A stretch of DNA of 64,000 bases from Aplectana chamaeleonis (GCA_029168955.1 JAPDOI010000150.1:1302001-1366000); one strand, 5' to 3'; positions 1-11,482 are shown, counted from the first letter of the stretch. Program-made: numbers and translations. The notes: generated by a model not told the origin, from the sequence alone.

Positions 1-220
1 AAGAACACTCAAATTACAGGATAGATCAAGTCAGGGGAGTGCTGATAAGTGAGCTTGTCGCGTGACGGCACTGATAGGCATCTTCCTTCATAGCGTTGAG
101 TTCTTCCACGCTCAAAAATCAACGTGAGGAAGGAAGGGCATATTCTTCCTGAAAAACGCGGCTTTCGCGTCCTTTTTAAACATGCCTTGCTACATATATA
201 CATAGGGCACCAGACCTTCG
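1..220. other. Unassigned left edge
   Basis: No gene, RNA or repeat family could be recognised here. Short open frames are present on both strands but have no family signature. Confidence 0.4.
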
Positions 221-711
221 TTAAAGGCAGTGTTGACGATAAAAAATGTGTTGCAGTTTCCACTAGCAATGGGTAATGGAGAGGCACACTGTAACGTTGA
301 CGTCAAAAAAATGCATGAAAACGAGCCTGGAAAAGCTAAAAAAGAGGCCGAAGTTGCCACTTCGAGCGCAAGGCAAACCCCAAAAGCGCAACACACGATC
401 ACCGACGTGAACAAATCAAAATTCGAAATGGTGTTGGCAATGGTTTCCAATCATTAGCCCCGTTCTTCCCTTCATTCTCACCTTCTCTCTTTACTAAGGT
501 CAGCTGGCGTACATCGGCTGCGAAAGACGGAAGTTACAAGCTTCGGACCACTCGTCAACCAGGTTTCTTTAGCTCAATTTTCGAGGGACCATAACTCCGT
601 TCCCAGAAGGTCTTGTACGCTTTCAGAGACATCATTGGAATCAGCACGGAGCCGTTTTCAAGATAGACGGGGAAACAGAAAAACGATTTACATCGTGAAC
701 ACTGCCTGTAA
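221..711. mobile_element. TTAAAGGC-type MITE (subfamily A1)
   Basis: The left end reads TTAAAGGCAGTGTTGACGAT and the right end is its near inverse (ATCGTGAACACTGCCTGTAA). The 491-bp length matches other A1 copies in this window (15309-15802, 20634-21128). There is no coding capacity, so this is a non-autonomous DNA element. The ends fit a TTAA-like target duplication (TTAA left, GTAA right), which is characteristic of piggyBac-type transposition; that assignment is inference. Confidence 0.7.
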
Positions 712-850
712 ACCGTAGAGATGTTGGAGGTGAAATCTATCGTGAACCCTGCCTCCAAGGAAATTTTCTGGAAAACCAACGAGCTGACCAAATACATAGT
801 ATGTTCAGCATGTCAAATGGCCTCTATAAGCAATTTTTGAGCGAAACCTA

Positions 851-1340
851 TTAAAGGCACAGGACACCCACAAAATTATTTTTTAGGTTCTATTCTTATC
901 TTGGAGAGGGTCACACTTTGATCACAATGGTATTTTTGAAGTCGCCCGAGACTCTACGAACCTAGATTTGGCTCCTTGAAAATGCCTGTATTTTGAGGGC
1001 GAAAATTCGGTGGACGTGTTGTCCCAGGCCTGTATTTCTCTTGATTCGCAGTCGCGGCACCAGAGCAGAACAGGATGGAGAGATAGATCGGAAAGAGAGT
1101 GAAGAACGACGACTCGGTTGAAAATCATCCATCCATCTAGCCGCTATGGAAATCGAAAATCAGGAAGGGGGCCGGGCCTGTGGTGGTGGCTGGAGGGGGT
1201 CGGGCCCGTGATGGTCGCTTATATCTAGCTTATTTGAAGGAATTGAGATCTCGCATATGGTACGTGTTATACAGGAAGGGTTTTCTACACAATTTCATGA
1301 AAATCTCAAATTTCATATCTGGGGGGTGTACTGTCTTTGA
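851..1340. mobile_element. TTAAAGGC-type MITE (subfamily A2)
   Basis: It begins TTAAAGGCACAGGACACC and ends in a degenerate inverse around 1325-1340. It shares end and interior blocks with the copy at 16204-16688, which lies in the opposite orientation inside: both carry GATCACAATGGTAT-like and AATTGAGATCTCGCA-like segments. No transposase is seen. Confidence 0.65.
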
Positions 1341-1728
1341 AGACAAAAAACTGGGCGTATAGCTCGGATTAGAAAATACGAAATTTGTCGGGCTGAAACA
1401 TATTTCTCAGACGTCGTCAGCGAGATCTTATTTGGAGGGAACGTGCCAGAACTGATAAGCAAACATTAATCACCTTCTTAATCCGGATGAACGTCATGCG
1501 AGATTACCTAGTCAGTTGGGGTGCTTCAACGAAATGAATGCGAAAGAGAAAACAATTTCACCCCCAACCCACGTGTATAGGATGCCTTACCGGAAAAAGC
1601 TTTCACACAAGTCGGAGAATTCTCAATGGGGGGCTGTATTTAGTGCTAAAATCGGCACTTCGCGGATCTTTTCACTTACGCCTGCTTCGCAAAACACCCA
1701 CCTTTTCAAATGAATTTGTAGTGAGGGG
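1341..1728. other. Unassigned spacer
   Basis: No recognisable gene or repeat. Overlapping frames of 65 and 146 codons lie in this stretch and run into the hAT end, but show no domain. Confidence 0.35.
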
Positions 1729-1736
1729 CTCGCGAT
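1729..1736. repeat. Target-site duplication, left (hAT)
   Basis: The octamer CTCGCGAT lies immediately outside the left end of the element at 1737-4651. It is identical to the octamer right after the right end (4652-4659). An 8-bp duplication is the hallmark of hAT integration. Confidence 0.8.
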
Positions 1737-1977
1737 CAGGGGTGTGCGGCAAAGGAATTTCAAATTTCGGCAAACGGCAACGGCAACGGCAAACCCCAAA
1801 AATGACCGGCAAACGGCAAACGGCAAAACGGCAAACGGCAAAATCTGTTTTGTGCTATAATATACCGACATTTGCGTCCAAGGAGGGTTGCCAACTTCAG
1901 ATGGAGTTTCGGGATGTAATTTTAATATGTTCTAGGGGGAGGACAGTGTTCCAGTATCCCATGCTCAGAATCTGCTA

Positions 1978-2275
1978 AATGCCTCAAGCAGTCCTTAAAA
2001 AGACGAAAATCTGATCAAAGGCCAAAACGGTTCGGCCGAAGCGAGTAGAGCCGATTTAACGATTGAGTTACCTTTAAATGTGTTCAGAATAGATGTAGAA
2101 AATTTTGATGCATTGATTCCGTTTAGATCAGAAACTATGTATTGTTGCCCAGATTCTGATCTATTCTGAACATACAGAAAGGTAATTCAATGGTTGAATC
2201 AGCTCTACTCACTTCGGCCGAGCCTGTTTTGGCCTTGTTCAAATTCTGAAACTTTTAGGGACTGCCTGAGGCATG
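1978..2275. mobile_element. Foldback MITE inside the hAT element
   Basis: Two arms of about 115 bp pair with each other: AATGCCTCAAGCAGTCC near 1978 against CTGCCTGAGGCATG ending at 2275, and GGCCGAAGCGAGTAGAGC against its inverse near 2205. TA flanks both ends, consistent with a Tc1/mariner-like TA target. No coding capacity. Confidence 0.7.
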
Positions 2276-2565
2276 TAGACAACCCTTCCTTGTTAGTCAT
2301 GTCGTATTCCATGCAATATCTGCCAGTTACTATGGGCCTGACGTTTCAATAGCTTTTACAGGAGGAAAAATCCTGTGTATCAAAAAGCTACTCGAAAGCC
2401 TCAGGTGATCAGGAGTTACCACCAAGATCAACAAGGCTATAAGCTTCTCCATCGCCTGCGATAATTCTGTTGATTCCTCTCCATTTGAAGTTTCCGTACA
2501 AATCAACGCTAGAGATTCAAAAGATGGACGTCTTCTTGAACAGTGCAAAGTGTGACATCCCGTGA

Positions 2566-3072
2566 GTGAGAGAGAGAGTTATCAAAAGGCCTTTTGCGGA
2601 TGCTCCCGAGAAAGTCAATATACAAAGATGGACGGACTCCCAACTGGATCGTCTGCGTCTTGTACGTGCGGAGCACACCAAGTTCGTCTGGGATCACTTG
2701 AGCAGGATGGCCGTCAATCTCATATTGGGGGTCGTACCACCTGGAGTCAGCAACACCGACATGGAACTCGGTAGGCGGGCTAGAAATACCCTTGCCTCGT
2801 TACGCTGCGGACATTCCCCTATGCTGATGTCATACTTGCATAAGATCGATCGCAGTAAGCCTGAGTGCCCGGACTGTAGCCGTGGCCACACAACTGAGCA
2901 CCTATTCGATTGCCCAAAGAGGCCTACCACCTTGACAACAATGGATTTATGGACGATTCAGGTTTCAGTCGCCCGTTTCTTGAACCTCTGGCAAAAACCT
3001 TCCTGCGGCTGCAAAGAAGAAGAAAGTGTGACAGATGTTCACAGTGTGACAGATCTGCAAAGGATTTTCTGA
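2566..3072 (+). pseudogene. Non-LTR retrotransposon C-terminal fragment (RNase H/zinc-knuckle region)
   Basis: An open frame of 168 codons without an ATG start. It contains RRARNTLASLRCGHSPML followed by a Cys/His cluster CPDCSRGHTTEHLFDCP (C-X2-C-X7-H-X3-C) and then TTMDLWTIQVSVARFL. This order is typical of the C-terminal tail of Jockey/I/LOA-like LINE polyproteins, downstream of RNase H. Endonuclease and reverse transcriptase are absent, so this is a dead 3' fragment carried inside the hAT element. The exact clade is uncertain. Confidence 0.6.
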
Positions 3073-4535
3073 AAGGAGCCTGCGGCCAGCGCGTCCCGGC
3101 CTAGCCGATCCACGGACAATCAGCAAACCGTAAGCAAGCTTGGTGCGATGGGGGTGTGCGCCGACCCAAATACTGTGGACGATACTGGTACCACAATCAG
3201 GTGCGAATAGAAGGGTGAATACGCGATGATTGGTCGGAATTGATGGCGAAAGACAGTTCACACCGCGATCAGCAGCGCGCGGTTTAGGTTATAACCGGAG
3301 TCAAAATTTTTACTGTTAGTAGCAAGTAAAAGGCTCAGGGATTTCAAATTCGCTCACTTGAAACTACGATTGAATGGCTACCCTTGTGAGGCTACAAGAA
3401 TGGAGTGAGACTAGTCTAGTTGAAGTGCTCACGGTAAACGCAGCCTACAAATTCTCAAATCAAGAGCTCCAAGGGGCATGTTGATCGAATGCACAGAATG
3501 AGGGGCGTTTGACTGGTACAAGGGACGCGCGCGACGGAAGTCCGCTGCGCTCACTGGAGCGCCGCGTGCAGTGCGCTAGCCAGCTGAACTGCTCTTGGGC
3601 TCTTACCTTTCTGCGTATTCGGCCTACAAGCTGGCACGAGGACAATTACATCTACAATGTCGGCTAGAAACAAGCTATAAATCGCCTTATACGGTTCAAA
3701 AACTTGAATGTGGTTTACCCGCCCCACTCACCTCCCCTGTGGCTACCGAGGAAGTGGGTGGAGCGAGTACACCACGTTCAAGTTTCGGGCCCTATATTGC
3801 TATTGGTTGCTCGTTTTGAGCCGGTTTCCCTCACTGTTGTTGCAATGGGCCTCGAACCCTTGGATTTCCGGTGAAAAGTTGAAGGCGGGTTTAATCGTTG
3901 CCTTCGAAGGTCTTTCATTTTTTCATCTTTACACCATTTCCTAGCAAACCCAGCTCTGTCATTATTAAGTCAACCTTTCATTTCAGCTAATGATCTCAAA
4001 ATCGAAAATATTTGTGACCACTGCCTTCAATGACCGCCTTGAATATTGCTCAACTTTCAAAAATCCGGACAAAGTGTTTGCAGATTTGATAATTTTCCTG
4101 TCCCAATTATTACCATCAGCTAACCAACCGACGATAAGTGAGCCTATATACACGAGTTCTCCATTGGTTCATATGTCTAAATAAAACTGCTTCTGCGCTA
4201 CAACTTTGATATAACTTGGTTTTGTAATCTCAGAACTGGCAGTAATGGGTATGCCTCTGAAATGTTTTTTTGCGATTTTGGCATTCTCAAAGGGTTAAGA
4301 ATTTGATGAATAAAAAAAGACATCTGGAGGCTCCCAAACAATTTAGAACTCGAACGAACTCCTCTGATTACCCAGTCGAGATGTTTTCATAAGTTACCGA
4401 TTGAAAGGGTACAATTATTCATTGAATGAGCCGGAACCAGAAGCTGGAACTACATAGTCCAAATAATTATTTATAGCAACTCCGAATCACTCACCAACAC
4501 AGAGACTGCGGAAAGGGCAAATTCTGTTGTTTCAA
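3073..4535. other. hAT interior, unassigned
   Basis: No transposase or host gene recognised. A piece near 3775-3925 resembles the interior of A1 MITEs (GGGCC, GCTCGTTTT and TCCGGTGAAAA blocks). GTGACCACTGCCTTCAA at 4014-4030 looks like an eroded A-type right end. The rest is AT-rich with no signal. Confidence 0.4.
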
Positions 4536-4651
4536 TGAATTTTTGCCGAAAATTTGCCGTTTTGAACAAAAATTTCGGCAAACGGCAACGGCAAGCCCCA
4601 AAAATGGCCGGCAAACGGCAATCGGCAAACGGCAATTGCCGCACACCCCTG

Positions 4652-4659
4652 CTCGCGAT
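4652..4659. repeat. Target-site duplication, right (hAT)
   Basis: CTCGCGAT, identical to 1729-1736. Confidence 0.8.
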
Positions 4660-6246
4660 CCTGCTACCATTATACCCAACAGTTGTCTGTCATGATCAAA
4701 ATTACGACCCGTACATGAATATGTAAACCGACCAGAATTTTTGACGTAATTCTTAAGAAATCCCTGTGTCATCCCAGAAATACAAATTAGGCCAAAATTT
4801 GTCGACCACGATGCACTCACAAACTATTTCTAGAGTAGATCCTCATCAGAGGCCATACAGAATCTGTGCTACACCTAACAAAGTTGCACTTTTTAGGACT
4901 CAAGGGATAGCGTCGCGTAGCAATTAGTGAAACTGTCCTCAACGTAATTTGCACTGCTACCAGTTTGTCAGCGAAGCGCGTGTCGCGACGTCATTCGCTG
5001 CCGGCGGAGCTCATCAAAACTCTATTCAAGACGGACGGAAGTTCGTTTTCAGGGCGCGCGAAAAGCATCCCGCACAAACACGGGATAACTTCCTCATTTC
5101 TATTAGAGCAATTTTCGTTACGATTGCTTAGAAATTTGTTTGTGGTTGAGTTTGTTTCCAGACAGATCATAGACAGCGTCCAGTATGGAATTCGTATTTT
5201 TTTGCCGAAGAATGGAAGGCCTGCGGCGCGTTGCAACGCTAACGTTGAAAAAACAAACGCAAGCGGGCCCCTAAGAGTCCTATACGGCGTTAACTCTGCT
5301 CGCGCAAGGCCTTTCGCAAGAAAAAAGGGACGGATTAAGGGCCGTTTAGAGCCTTTTTGGGCTCGTTTTTGTTCGTTTTTTCGACGCTAATGTTGCAGCG
5401 AGCCAAAGGCCTCTCGATTTCTGACAAAAATGAAAGAACGAGTTTCAGACACTGCCCTCAAAAGTACAGTTCAACCTCAGGATATTTTCAACAGTTCTTG
5501 TGCTTACCTTGGACAAAAATTTCACGTTCATCACAATGGTATCCCCGGAGGCAAAGAAAACCAACTGCGAATTGAGCTATTGCTTCTCAAAACTTGTGAA
5601 TTTGAACGGCGAAAAATTTCGTGGACGAGCTGTCTCTGGCCATTTTATACTGATAGCCATCGCACTGGAGTAGATTCAATATAAAGTAAGATCGATAATT
5701 GTAGGAAGTGCATAGATTTCGATTAGAACCCTTCATGCTTTCCTTCCCTACTGAGAATGAACGCTTGCTGGTTGGACCTTTCAGACAAGTACATCAACTG
5801 GGGTGAATTTTGTTGGAAACGGTATTTTCAACTACAGTCAATGAAAAAGTTGCCCTTTTTTGGTGAAAACGTATGTATTGGGTCCCTCTAAGAAGAGTGA
5901 GAACGAAAGTATGACGGAAACGGCCAGAATTGGGTGAAACTCTCGGGAACCGGCCGACTTACTGGATCACCCCGCCCACGTCATAAGACAGTTGTCCTGC
6001 GTTCGTTTCATCAGAGTAATATTTGCCGAATTTTGGAATATCCTTTCTCGCAAAGGATTCTAACGTTTGAACATGTGCATTGACCCATTTATTTTCAAAG
6101 AGTTTTTGGTACAAGAAATAGAAAACAGAGTCACTCACCTAAGAATTTTGAAGCAGGGCAAACCATGTTCGACGTCAGATTTGAAGCTGTGTCTGCAGTT
6201 TCCCGAAACACGCCAACAAGCATAAACGAATTTTTGCAGAGATTTC
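4660..6246. other. Gene-poor stretch with MITE remnants
   Basis: No gene recognised. Positions 5220-5400 repeat the A1 interior block (GCTCGTTTTT and TTTTTTCGACGCTAATGTTGCA). Positions 5448-5690 repeat the A2/A3 interior (CAGTTCAACCTCAGGATAT and ATCACAATGGTAT). These are decayed internal pieces without clear ends. Confidence 0.45.
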
Positions 6247-7112
6247 TTCGAAGGCAGTGGTCACGATGAAAAACGCCATCGAACAAAACTACAAAAATCA
6301 GCTCAGATTGAAAACAGCAGAAAACGAGTAAGGTAGCGCGGTAGAAAAAGGGCTAGAATCGGAGTTTCTAGGGCCAAAAGATGCCAGTTCGTGCACACGT
6401 GCACAGCGCTGCCCAAAGACATTGCAGTCTCATGCCAAAAAAAATCATGAAAATCATCGACATTCAGAGAAAGAAATAAATGCAAATTTACCTGATAAAA
6501 ACAGTTGAACAATGAAAGCAAGAACTTCAGTCAATGTTTTCGATGAGATAAGCACATACTGTGCTTCTCTGGGCCAAATTTCGGTCCGCAATTGCGTCTC
6601 GACACGCTTTGCGGCCGCACGTGCTTGAGATGGCTGAGTTTCCAGCGCCAAAGCCGACTCGATGTGGCTTTTTTATACAGTTTTCTCCAGTTTTTTTCTA
6701 GTTTTCACTTTCCAAAACCCACCTAGGGTCAACAGATCGGTGGCTGCGGCGCTGGAAACTCTTCCGACTGGGAAGCGTGCGGCCGCAAAGCGTATCGAGA
6801 CGCATTTGCGGACCGGAATTTGGCCCAGAGAAGCACAGTAACTATTCGAGCATGTCAGTCCGAAGGTTATTGTTCATTGACGGAAATTCAGTTTCAAGCC
6901 AACTGATGTTTTTGATATAAAAGATCATTGATGCCAATGATGTGGAGTGGGCTCGTCCACCATCTAAAGACAAGATAGTTCAGGCTTCAAATTTGGCCCA
7001 AAGCAGTGGTTTTTCCGCCTTTTTTTCTCATAGGTCCCACTACTCGAGACCCAAAAAAGGGTTTAGAGAGGAAATTAGGACAAGCATAAATGATCGCGAC
7101 CGCTGCCATTTA
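6247..7112. mobile_element. TTAAAGGC-type MITE, 866 bp, with nested insert
   Basis: The left end is AAGGCAGTGGTCACGATGAA and the right end is GATCGCGACCGCTGCCATTTAA. The copy at 49375-49977 shares the left 200 bp (CAAAAATCAGCT and GGGCTAGAAT blocks) and the right part (GATGTGGAGTGGGCTCGTCC). The excess length here is explained by the 280-bp element inserted at 6559-6838. Confidence 0.75.
6559..6838. mobile_element. TA-flanked MITE (family B), copy 1
   Basis: A 280-bp element with ends CTGTGCTTCTCTGGGCCAAA and the exact-type inverse, followed by long inverted arms (CAATTGCGTCTCGACACG and GCTTTGCGGCCGC). TA lies at both flanks (6557-6558 and 6839-6840). It sits inside the MITE at 6247-7112, so it is the younger of the two. 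A second copy at 7964-8242 has its interior in the opposite orientation. Confidence 0.8.
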
Positions 7113-7235
7113 ACACCTTTTCTATGGTGTTTGACAGTTCTGCTGGGGCTTTTTCCTTTGAACCCCTACTTAATGAACCCACCTACCCAAAAACGTTGAA
7201 AATTAGAATACGGATTTCTATCGTGAACACTGACT

Positions 7236-7717
7236 TTAAAGACACAGTCCAACCTCAAGATCGATTTTTCGTTTTTTCTTCTATCTTGAAGAAAATTTTA
7301 CGCTGATCACAATGGTGTTTTCAGAATCGCTCAGAACTCACTACAAACGGAGTTACGGCTCCTCAAATATTTCGGTTTTGAACGGCTAGAAACTCTCGGA
7401 CGAGTTGTCTCGAGCCCGTATTTTCTCGTTGTTTGCAGCCATCGTTCTGTAGCAGGCCACAATATAAAGCCAGACCGAAAACAAATCGAAGAACATAGGT
7501 TTTGGATAAAATCATTCTCGCGTCTCTTCCCTATTGAGGTGGGAAACCTGGCAGTGGGCGTTACTCATTTTTTCTTTCAAGGGGGCGTGGCCGACTTTTT
7601 CCTAGCTTTTTCTCGTTGATGTGAGCGAATTGAGATCTCGCGTTTGGCAGTGTTGCTATAGGCGGCGACCGGACCATAATATCAAAAATTATCTCTGAGG
7701 TTGGACTGTGCATTTAA
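7236..7717. mobile_element. TTAAAGGC-type MITE (subfamily A3)
   Basis: It begins TTAAAGACACAGTCCAACCT and ends GGTTGGACTGTGCATTTAA, 482 bp. It shares ends and size with 44061-44543. Its first TTAA is also the last TTAA of an A1-type right end (CGTGAACACTGACTTTAA, about 7220-7239), so the two elements abut at one shared target. Confidence 0.7.
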
Positions 7718-7867
7718 TGGCGGAGTGAATGGGCGTATTGGCTGTTCTTTGCTTTCGATTATGAATGATGAATAGGAATCGTTAAGTTCTTTCACTGGAT
7801 AGAACAAGCTAAATGTCCTCTATCATTATCAGTAGTTGAATATAATGAACAGCCATCACGCCTATTC

Positions 7868-7895
7868 ATTTTATCGCGAGCACTGCTTTTAATTA
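7868..7895. mobile_element. Solo right end of an A1-type MITE
   Basis: TTTTATCGCGAGCACTGCTTTTAA matches the right terminus of A1 elements. No partner left end was identified nearby. Confidence 0.4.
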
Positions 7896-7963
7896 CTTTT
7901 TCTCAACTGGCTCATCCGGAAACGGTCCGGTTTTCGTTCAGTGCTGCTACTTAATTTCACATA

Positions 7964-8242
7964 CGGTGCTTCTCTGAGCCAAATTCCGGTCCGCAATTGC
8001 GTCTCGACACGCTTTGCGGCCGCGCGTATCCGAATCGGAAGAGTTTCCAGCCCCGCAGCCGCCGATTTGTTGACACTAGGTGGGTTTTAGAAACTGGAAA
8101 GTAAACAAAATTACAGAAAACTGTATAAAAAAGCCATATCGAGTCGGCTTTGGCGCTGAAAACTCGACTGAATCCAGCGCGTGCGGCTGCAAAGCGTGTC
8201 GAGACGCAATTGCGGACCGGAATTTGGCCCAGATAAGCACAG
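7964..8242. mobile_element. TA-flanked MITE (family B), copy 2
   Basis: A 279-bp copy with ends CGGTGCTTCTCTGAGCCAAA and its inverse, TA on both sides (7962-7963 and 8243-8244). The interior (AAAAAGCCATATCGAGTCGG) is the reverse complement of the interior of copy 1. Confidence 0.8.
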
Positions 8243-8394
8243 TAACAACTGACATTGGACTTCAACTCATTGTTCAGGGGTAGTTCGCATGAGAGCGCTG
8301 CGAAGGGGTTCGGCAACCGTTGGCGCTGCGTGCGCGCGAGATTTGTATGCCCCCTTGAAAAGTTCAAAAGTTCCGATGTTAGTTCAGAACCCTT

Positions 8395-8462
8395 CCCCCA
8401 CGGCTGGTTTCGAATCAGGCACGCTACCGCTTCGGCCAGTCAGTTCGCCAGCTCTCCCGGTT
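8395..8462 (-). other. tRNA-like / SINE-like remnant
   Basis: On the minus strand TGGCCGAAGCGGTAGCG resembles a tRNA D-arm (A box) and GATTCGAAACC resembles the T-arm B box. The spacing is too short for a working tRNA and no anticodon arm folds. At best it is a decayed tRNA-derived piece. Confidence 0.25.
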
Positions 8463-9480
8463 ATTCCCGAACATGGCTTGGGGCAACTGTGACGATACAT
8501 TTTTTCAGGACGGCTCAGCCGTTCTTGATCGCCTTCTGGTCAGGCGCTATATTTGTTAGCGCGGATAGAAGGCACCTACGCAGGCACAATAGCAGTACGT
8601 GCTCGTTCCCTTGCATCAGGGAAGTAAACTCCTTCGTGGCAATGTGGCCGTAGGACACGACGAGGTTACTCTTCATGGATGTAACGACCATCTTCATGAA
8701 CCCCATTGTAGACTGTTTATTTCTGTGCAAACCTCCTATATTTACCTGCCCTAACTTCATACCTCACTAGTGCTTCTTCTTGCCTCAACTTACCCTAATT
8801 TCCTCGTATGGGTCTGACTTGCTGTTTCGTTAAGAAATATTAGACGATAGATAGTCTGCCAGGACAATTTTTAACAACTTTATGGACAAGGATCATGCTG
8901 TAACCCATGTTTTATAGGGTGATTGATCGATTCTAGCCTTCAGTAGGGAAAGCTAGCATACATTTCAATCCAAATCATATTTTTTATAGTCAATTTGATT
9001 CACCTGCTTCAACGGCGTCACAACAGGTGGAAAGCCGAAGTGGGGCGGAGAGTTCATCATCGGTTGGCGGAATGACTTTAATTCACGTTACCCACTCAGC
9101 TCCGTTACACCCACGCTCCTCCCTTTTCCATTTGGAGGACGTGAATCAATCTGTCTGCAGGATCTCAAGAATTTTCCACAAGGAATTTTTTCAGATCATC
9201 AACCGTACCCATTATTTTTCACGTTTAAAAAAAAATAGGCATGTATGACACCCAAGGGGAAATTTCCAGCGAGACCTGATACTCCGACCAAATGACCTTG
9301 TACCCACCGTAACAAATTGCAGTCTATCGAAAGTAGGTGGACCGACCTCAGACTCGCTTTCATATTTTCAGGGACCTTCATAATAAAAGCTTCAAGGTAA
9401 ATCTGTCTCAGCAAAATCACTAAAAGTCGCATTTCACCCTGAAAACTTTTCCGCTGCGAGAGGCTTGGGAACAAACCTGT
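8463..9480. other. Unassigned
   Basis: No gene, repeat family or RNA recognised. Frames up to 91 codons exist but show no signature. Confidence 0.35.
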
Positions 9481-10040
9481 CTAAGTCTCCGAGAGTTTTG
9501 ACCTTGAAATTGCCGAGAAAGCCCACCAAGATCCGCAGCAGCCCCTGGTGGGCTGATTCACGGCGATTTCGTGGCTATTTCTCGTCTTTTCACAAACGGA
9601 CAAGACGTAGCCGCGATATACCTGAGAAATAACGAGAAGTAACCAAAAGTAACTAAGAAGCAATCTTCGCCGGCTCGCCAAGCCACTATCTGGGCCACCA
9701 GCGGTTTGGCGCGGCCTCCAGAGGCTGAACAAGGTCCAAATACCTCAATTTTGGGTAATTGAACCAACGGAGGTGTTAACATCTGAATCATGCCTCTGGA
9801 TTGCCCCGCACATATACCTGAAGAGCATTATTTTTCTGCTATTTCGCGGCTATTTCGCTGCTCTAGCACGGCAAGAGGCATTTCACGGCTATTTCTCGGC
9901 TAAAACTCAGAGGTTTTCCGAAAACCGACACCTCGTTTTCGTGTACAGGACGCCGACCAACTCTCAGAAAAAGGTTCCGAACCAAATATCAGATTTTAGA
10001 GTTGGAAACACGTTTTTTTTCAGACATTACATCTAAAGCG
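9481..10040. repeat. Dispersed repeat piece with short internal motifs
   Basis: The motif GGCTATTTCTCG / GGCTATTTCG recurs at about 9570, 9838, 9850 and 9888. On the minus strand 9640-9790 shares blocks with 50790-50890 (a GGCAYGATTC block upstream, then GGTTCA-TTACCCAA, then CGCCAAACCGCTGG), so part of this is a dispersed family. Confidence 0.4.
9744..9765 (-). other. SL1-like 22-mer, copy 1
   Basis: On the minus strand this matches the nematode SL1 spliced leader at 19 of 22 positions, starting GGTTCAATTACCCAA and ending TTGAG. It is followed directly by GTATTTGGACC, so a GT sits where the SL donor site would be. Copies at 11483-11504 and 50824-50845 share the C at position 5. It may be chance similarity inside a dispersed repeat. 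Confidence 0.35.
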
Positions 10041-11104
10041 AATTTCGTTTCAAAGGGTCTGGTCGTCCAGTAGTAGTATCCTTGTGAGTGTAATTGTAGG
10101 GGCCGCTGAGAAAGAAGGAAAACATATTTTAGTTTCATAGAAATCTGTTTCTTGTGAATTCTTTTTTAACCTTGCGTTGTGAGGGAAATTTAAAAATGCT
10201 CCCGAAATCGCAGAACAGTTATATCAAATCAATTCACATGCTAAAGTGTATAGCAATGTGACATTTTTTCAGTGGAAAACGGAGCCTTGAAACCCTTCCT
10301 TATCAAAGTTCATGCGCCACATTGTATCCCTTTGGGAGCAATTTTTTTCAAAATTCCTACCCAACAGGCTTCAACACCTATTACGGCTTTCGATCTCAAA
10401 GGCCAAATCATTCTATACTTTTTTTTCTGTTCTACTTTCTGTGATATTCTATCATGCTGAAATAATAACTTTGGACCAGCATGAGGTTTATAAGGTTCAC
10501 TTCTGAAACCACCTGGGTATATTTTCAGTTATCTCATCGCTCTGAAACAATAAAAATTGTAGTATCATTCTTGGGAAAGAAGCTTTGAGAAAAGTCTCTG
10601 CTTTCGCCAGTTTTTGAGCCGGTTTTGCTAAGAATATTGTATTTCAAAAGAATTTTCTAAACCTGAAAGATGAAACACCACTCTACTTGTTTCTGAAAAA
10701 AAGCTTAAAGGCCAGAAAATTCCAGAAATGCGACAACCTAGAAAAGTCTCGCATTTTCAGCTATTAAAGGGGCCGTGGTTGATTTAACTCGATATTAAGT
10801 ATTTCGCAACTTTGAATTTTTAATTAAAATTAATTTATATTAAACATCTACGGCTGAGAAATGTTCAAAATCTGTTGTGTAGAAATATTTGTACGATTCC
10901 CGTGACAAAGTGTGAGGCAGTCGCTTAGAATACTTACCACTTGGGCCGGAATCACACTATCCGCGACCAGCGACAGCGACAGTGCATAGCAGGCACATCG
11001 ATTTTCGCCCATTATTGATGGTAAACATGGCGTCGCGTCGGTCGAAGCTGGAAGTATGATCGCAGCCTATATCGCGCCACAGGCGACGCTGCAGTTGTGC
11101 ACAA
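10041..11104. other. Unassigned, AT-rich
   Basis: No supported feature. 10950-11100 is GC-richer with short repeats (CGACAGCGACAG) and no recognised product. Confidence 0.35.
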
Positions 11105-11311
11105 CTACTCAGAAAAATCAAAACAAGTTACTTGTAATATAAATGTAACTTACTTGAATGTCTCAAGTAACTTACATTTATATTACATGTAACATACATT
11201 TATATCACATGTAACTTTAATATATTGCATGAAAGTTACACGTATGTTACTTGTAACTTACATTTATATTTTCACCATGGGTGGTCATCACGCACGCAGA
11301 CGACACGCGAC

Positions 11312-11482
11312 GCAGAGAGCACGTCCGAGATCACACAATTCGCAAAAAAAAATGCTGTGCGGGGCCTTTCCTGCTGGAGTGGGTCAAGTAGAGACCAGAG
11401 AAGCAGAGAGCACGTCCAAGATCACACAATTCGCAAAAAAAAATGCTGTGCGGGGCCTTTCCTGCTGGAGTGGGTCAAGTAC
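11312..11482. repeat. Tandem duplication, 91-bp unit
   Basis: Two direct copies start GCAGAGAGCACGTCC at 11312 and 11403. Both contain CACACAATTCGC, a nine-A run and GGGGCCTTTCCTGCTGGAG. They differ by about one base over the shared 80 bp, implying a recent duplication. Confidence 0.85.

Larger units (their letters stand above)
1737..4651. mobile_element. Non-autonomous hAT-type DNA transposon, 2.9 kb
   Basis: The left end is CAGGGGTGTGCGGCAA and the right end is its exact 16-bp inverse. Both are flanked by the same octamer, CTCGCGAT. Both subterminal zones (1767-1845 and 4577-4640) are packed with CGGCAAACGGCAA-type motifs, as expected for transposase-binding subterminal repeats in hAT elements. 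The interior holds a foldback (1978-2275), a LINE C-terminal fragment (2566-3072) and unassigned DNA. I see no hAT transposase or dimerisation domain, so movement would need a transposase supplied from elsewhere. The identical target duplication suggests the insertion is not ancient. Confidence 0.8.

Noticed and set aside
1737..4651. hAT transposase gene inside the element
   Set aside because: No frame shows the catalytic or dimerisation motifs; the only recognisable protein piece is a LINE tail.
9558..9791. Minus-strand 77-codon frame starting near the SL1-like sequence as an SL-spliced gene
   Set aside because: SL sequences are added in trans and not encoded at gene starts; the frame lies in a dispersed repeat.
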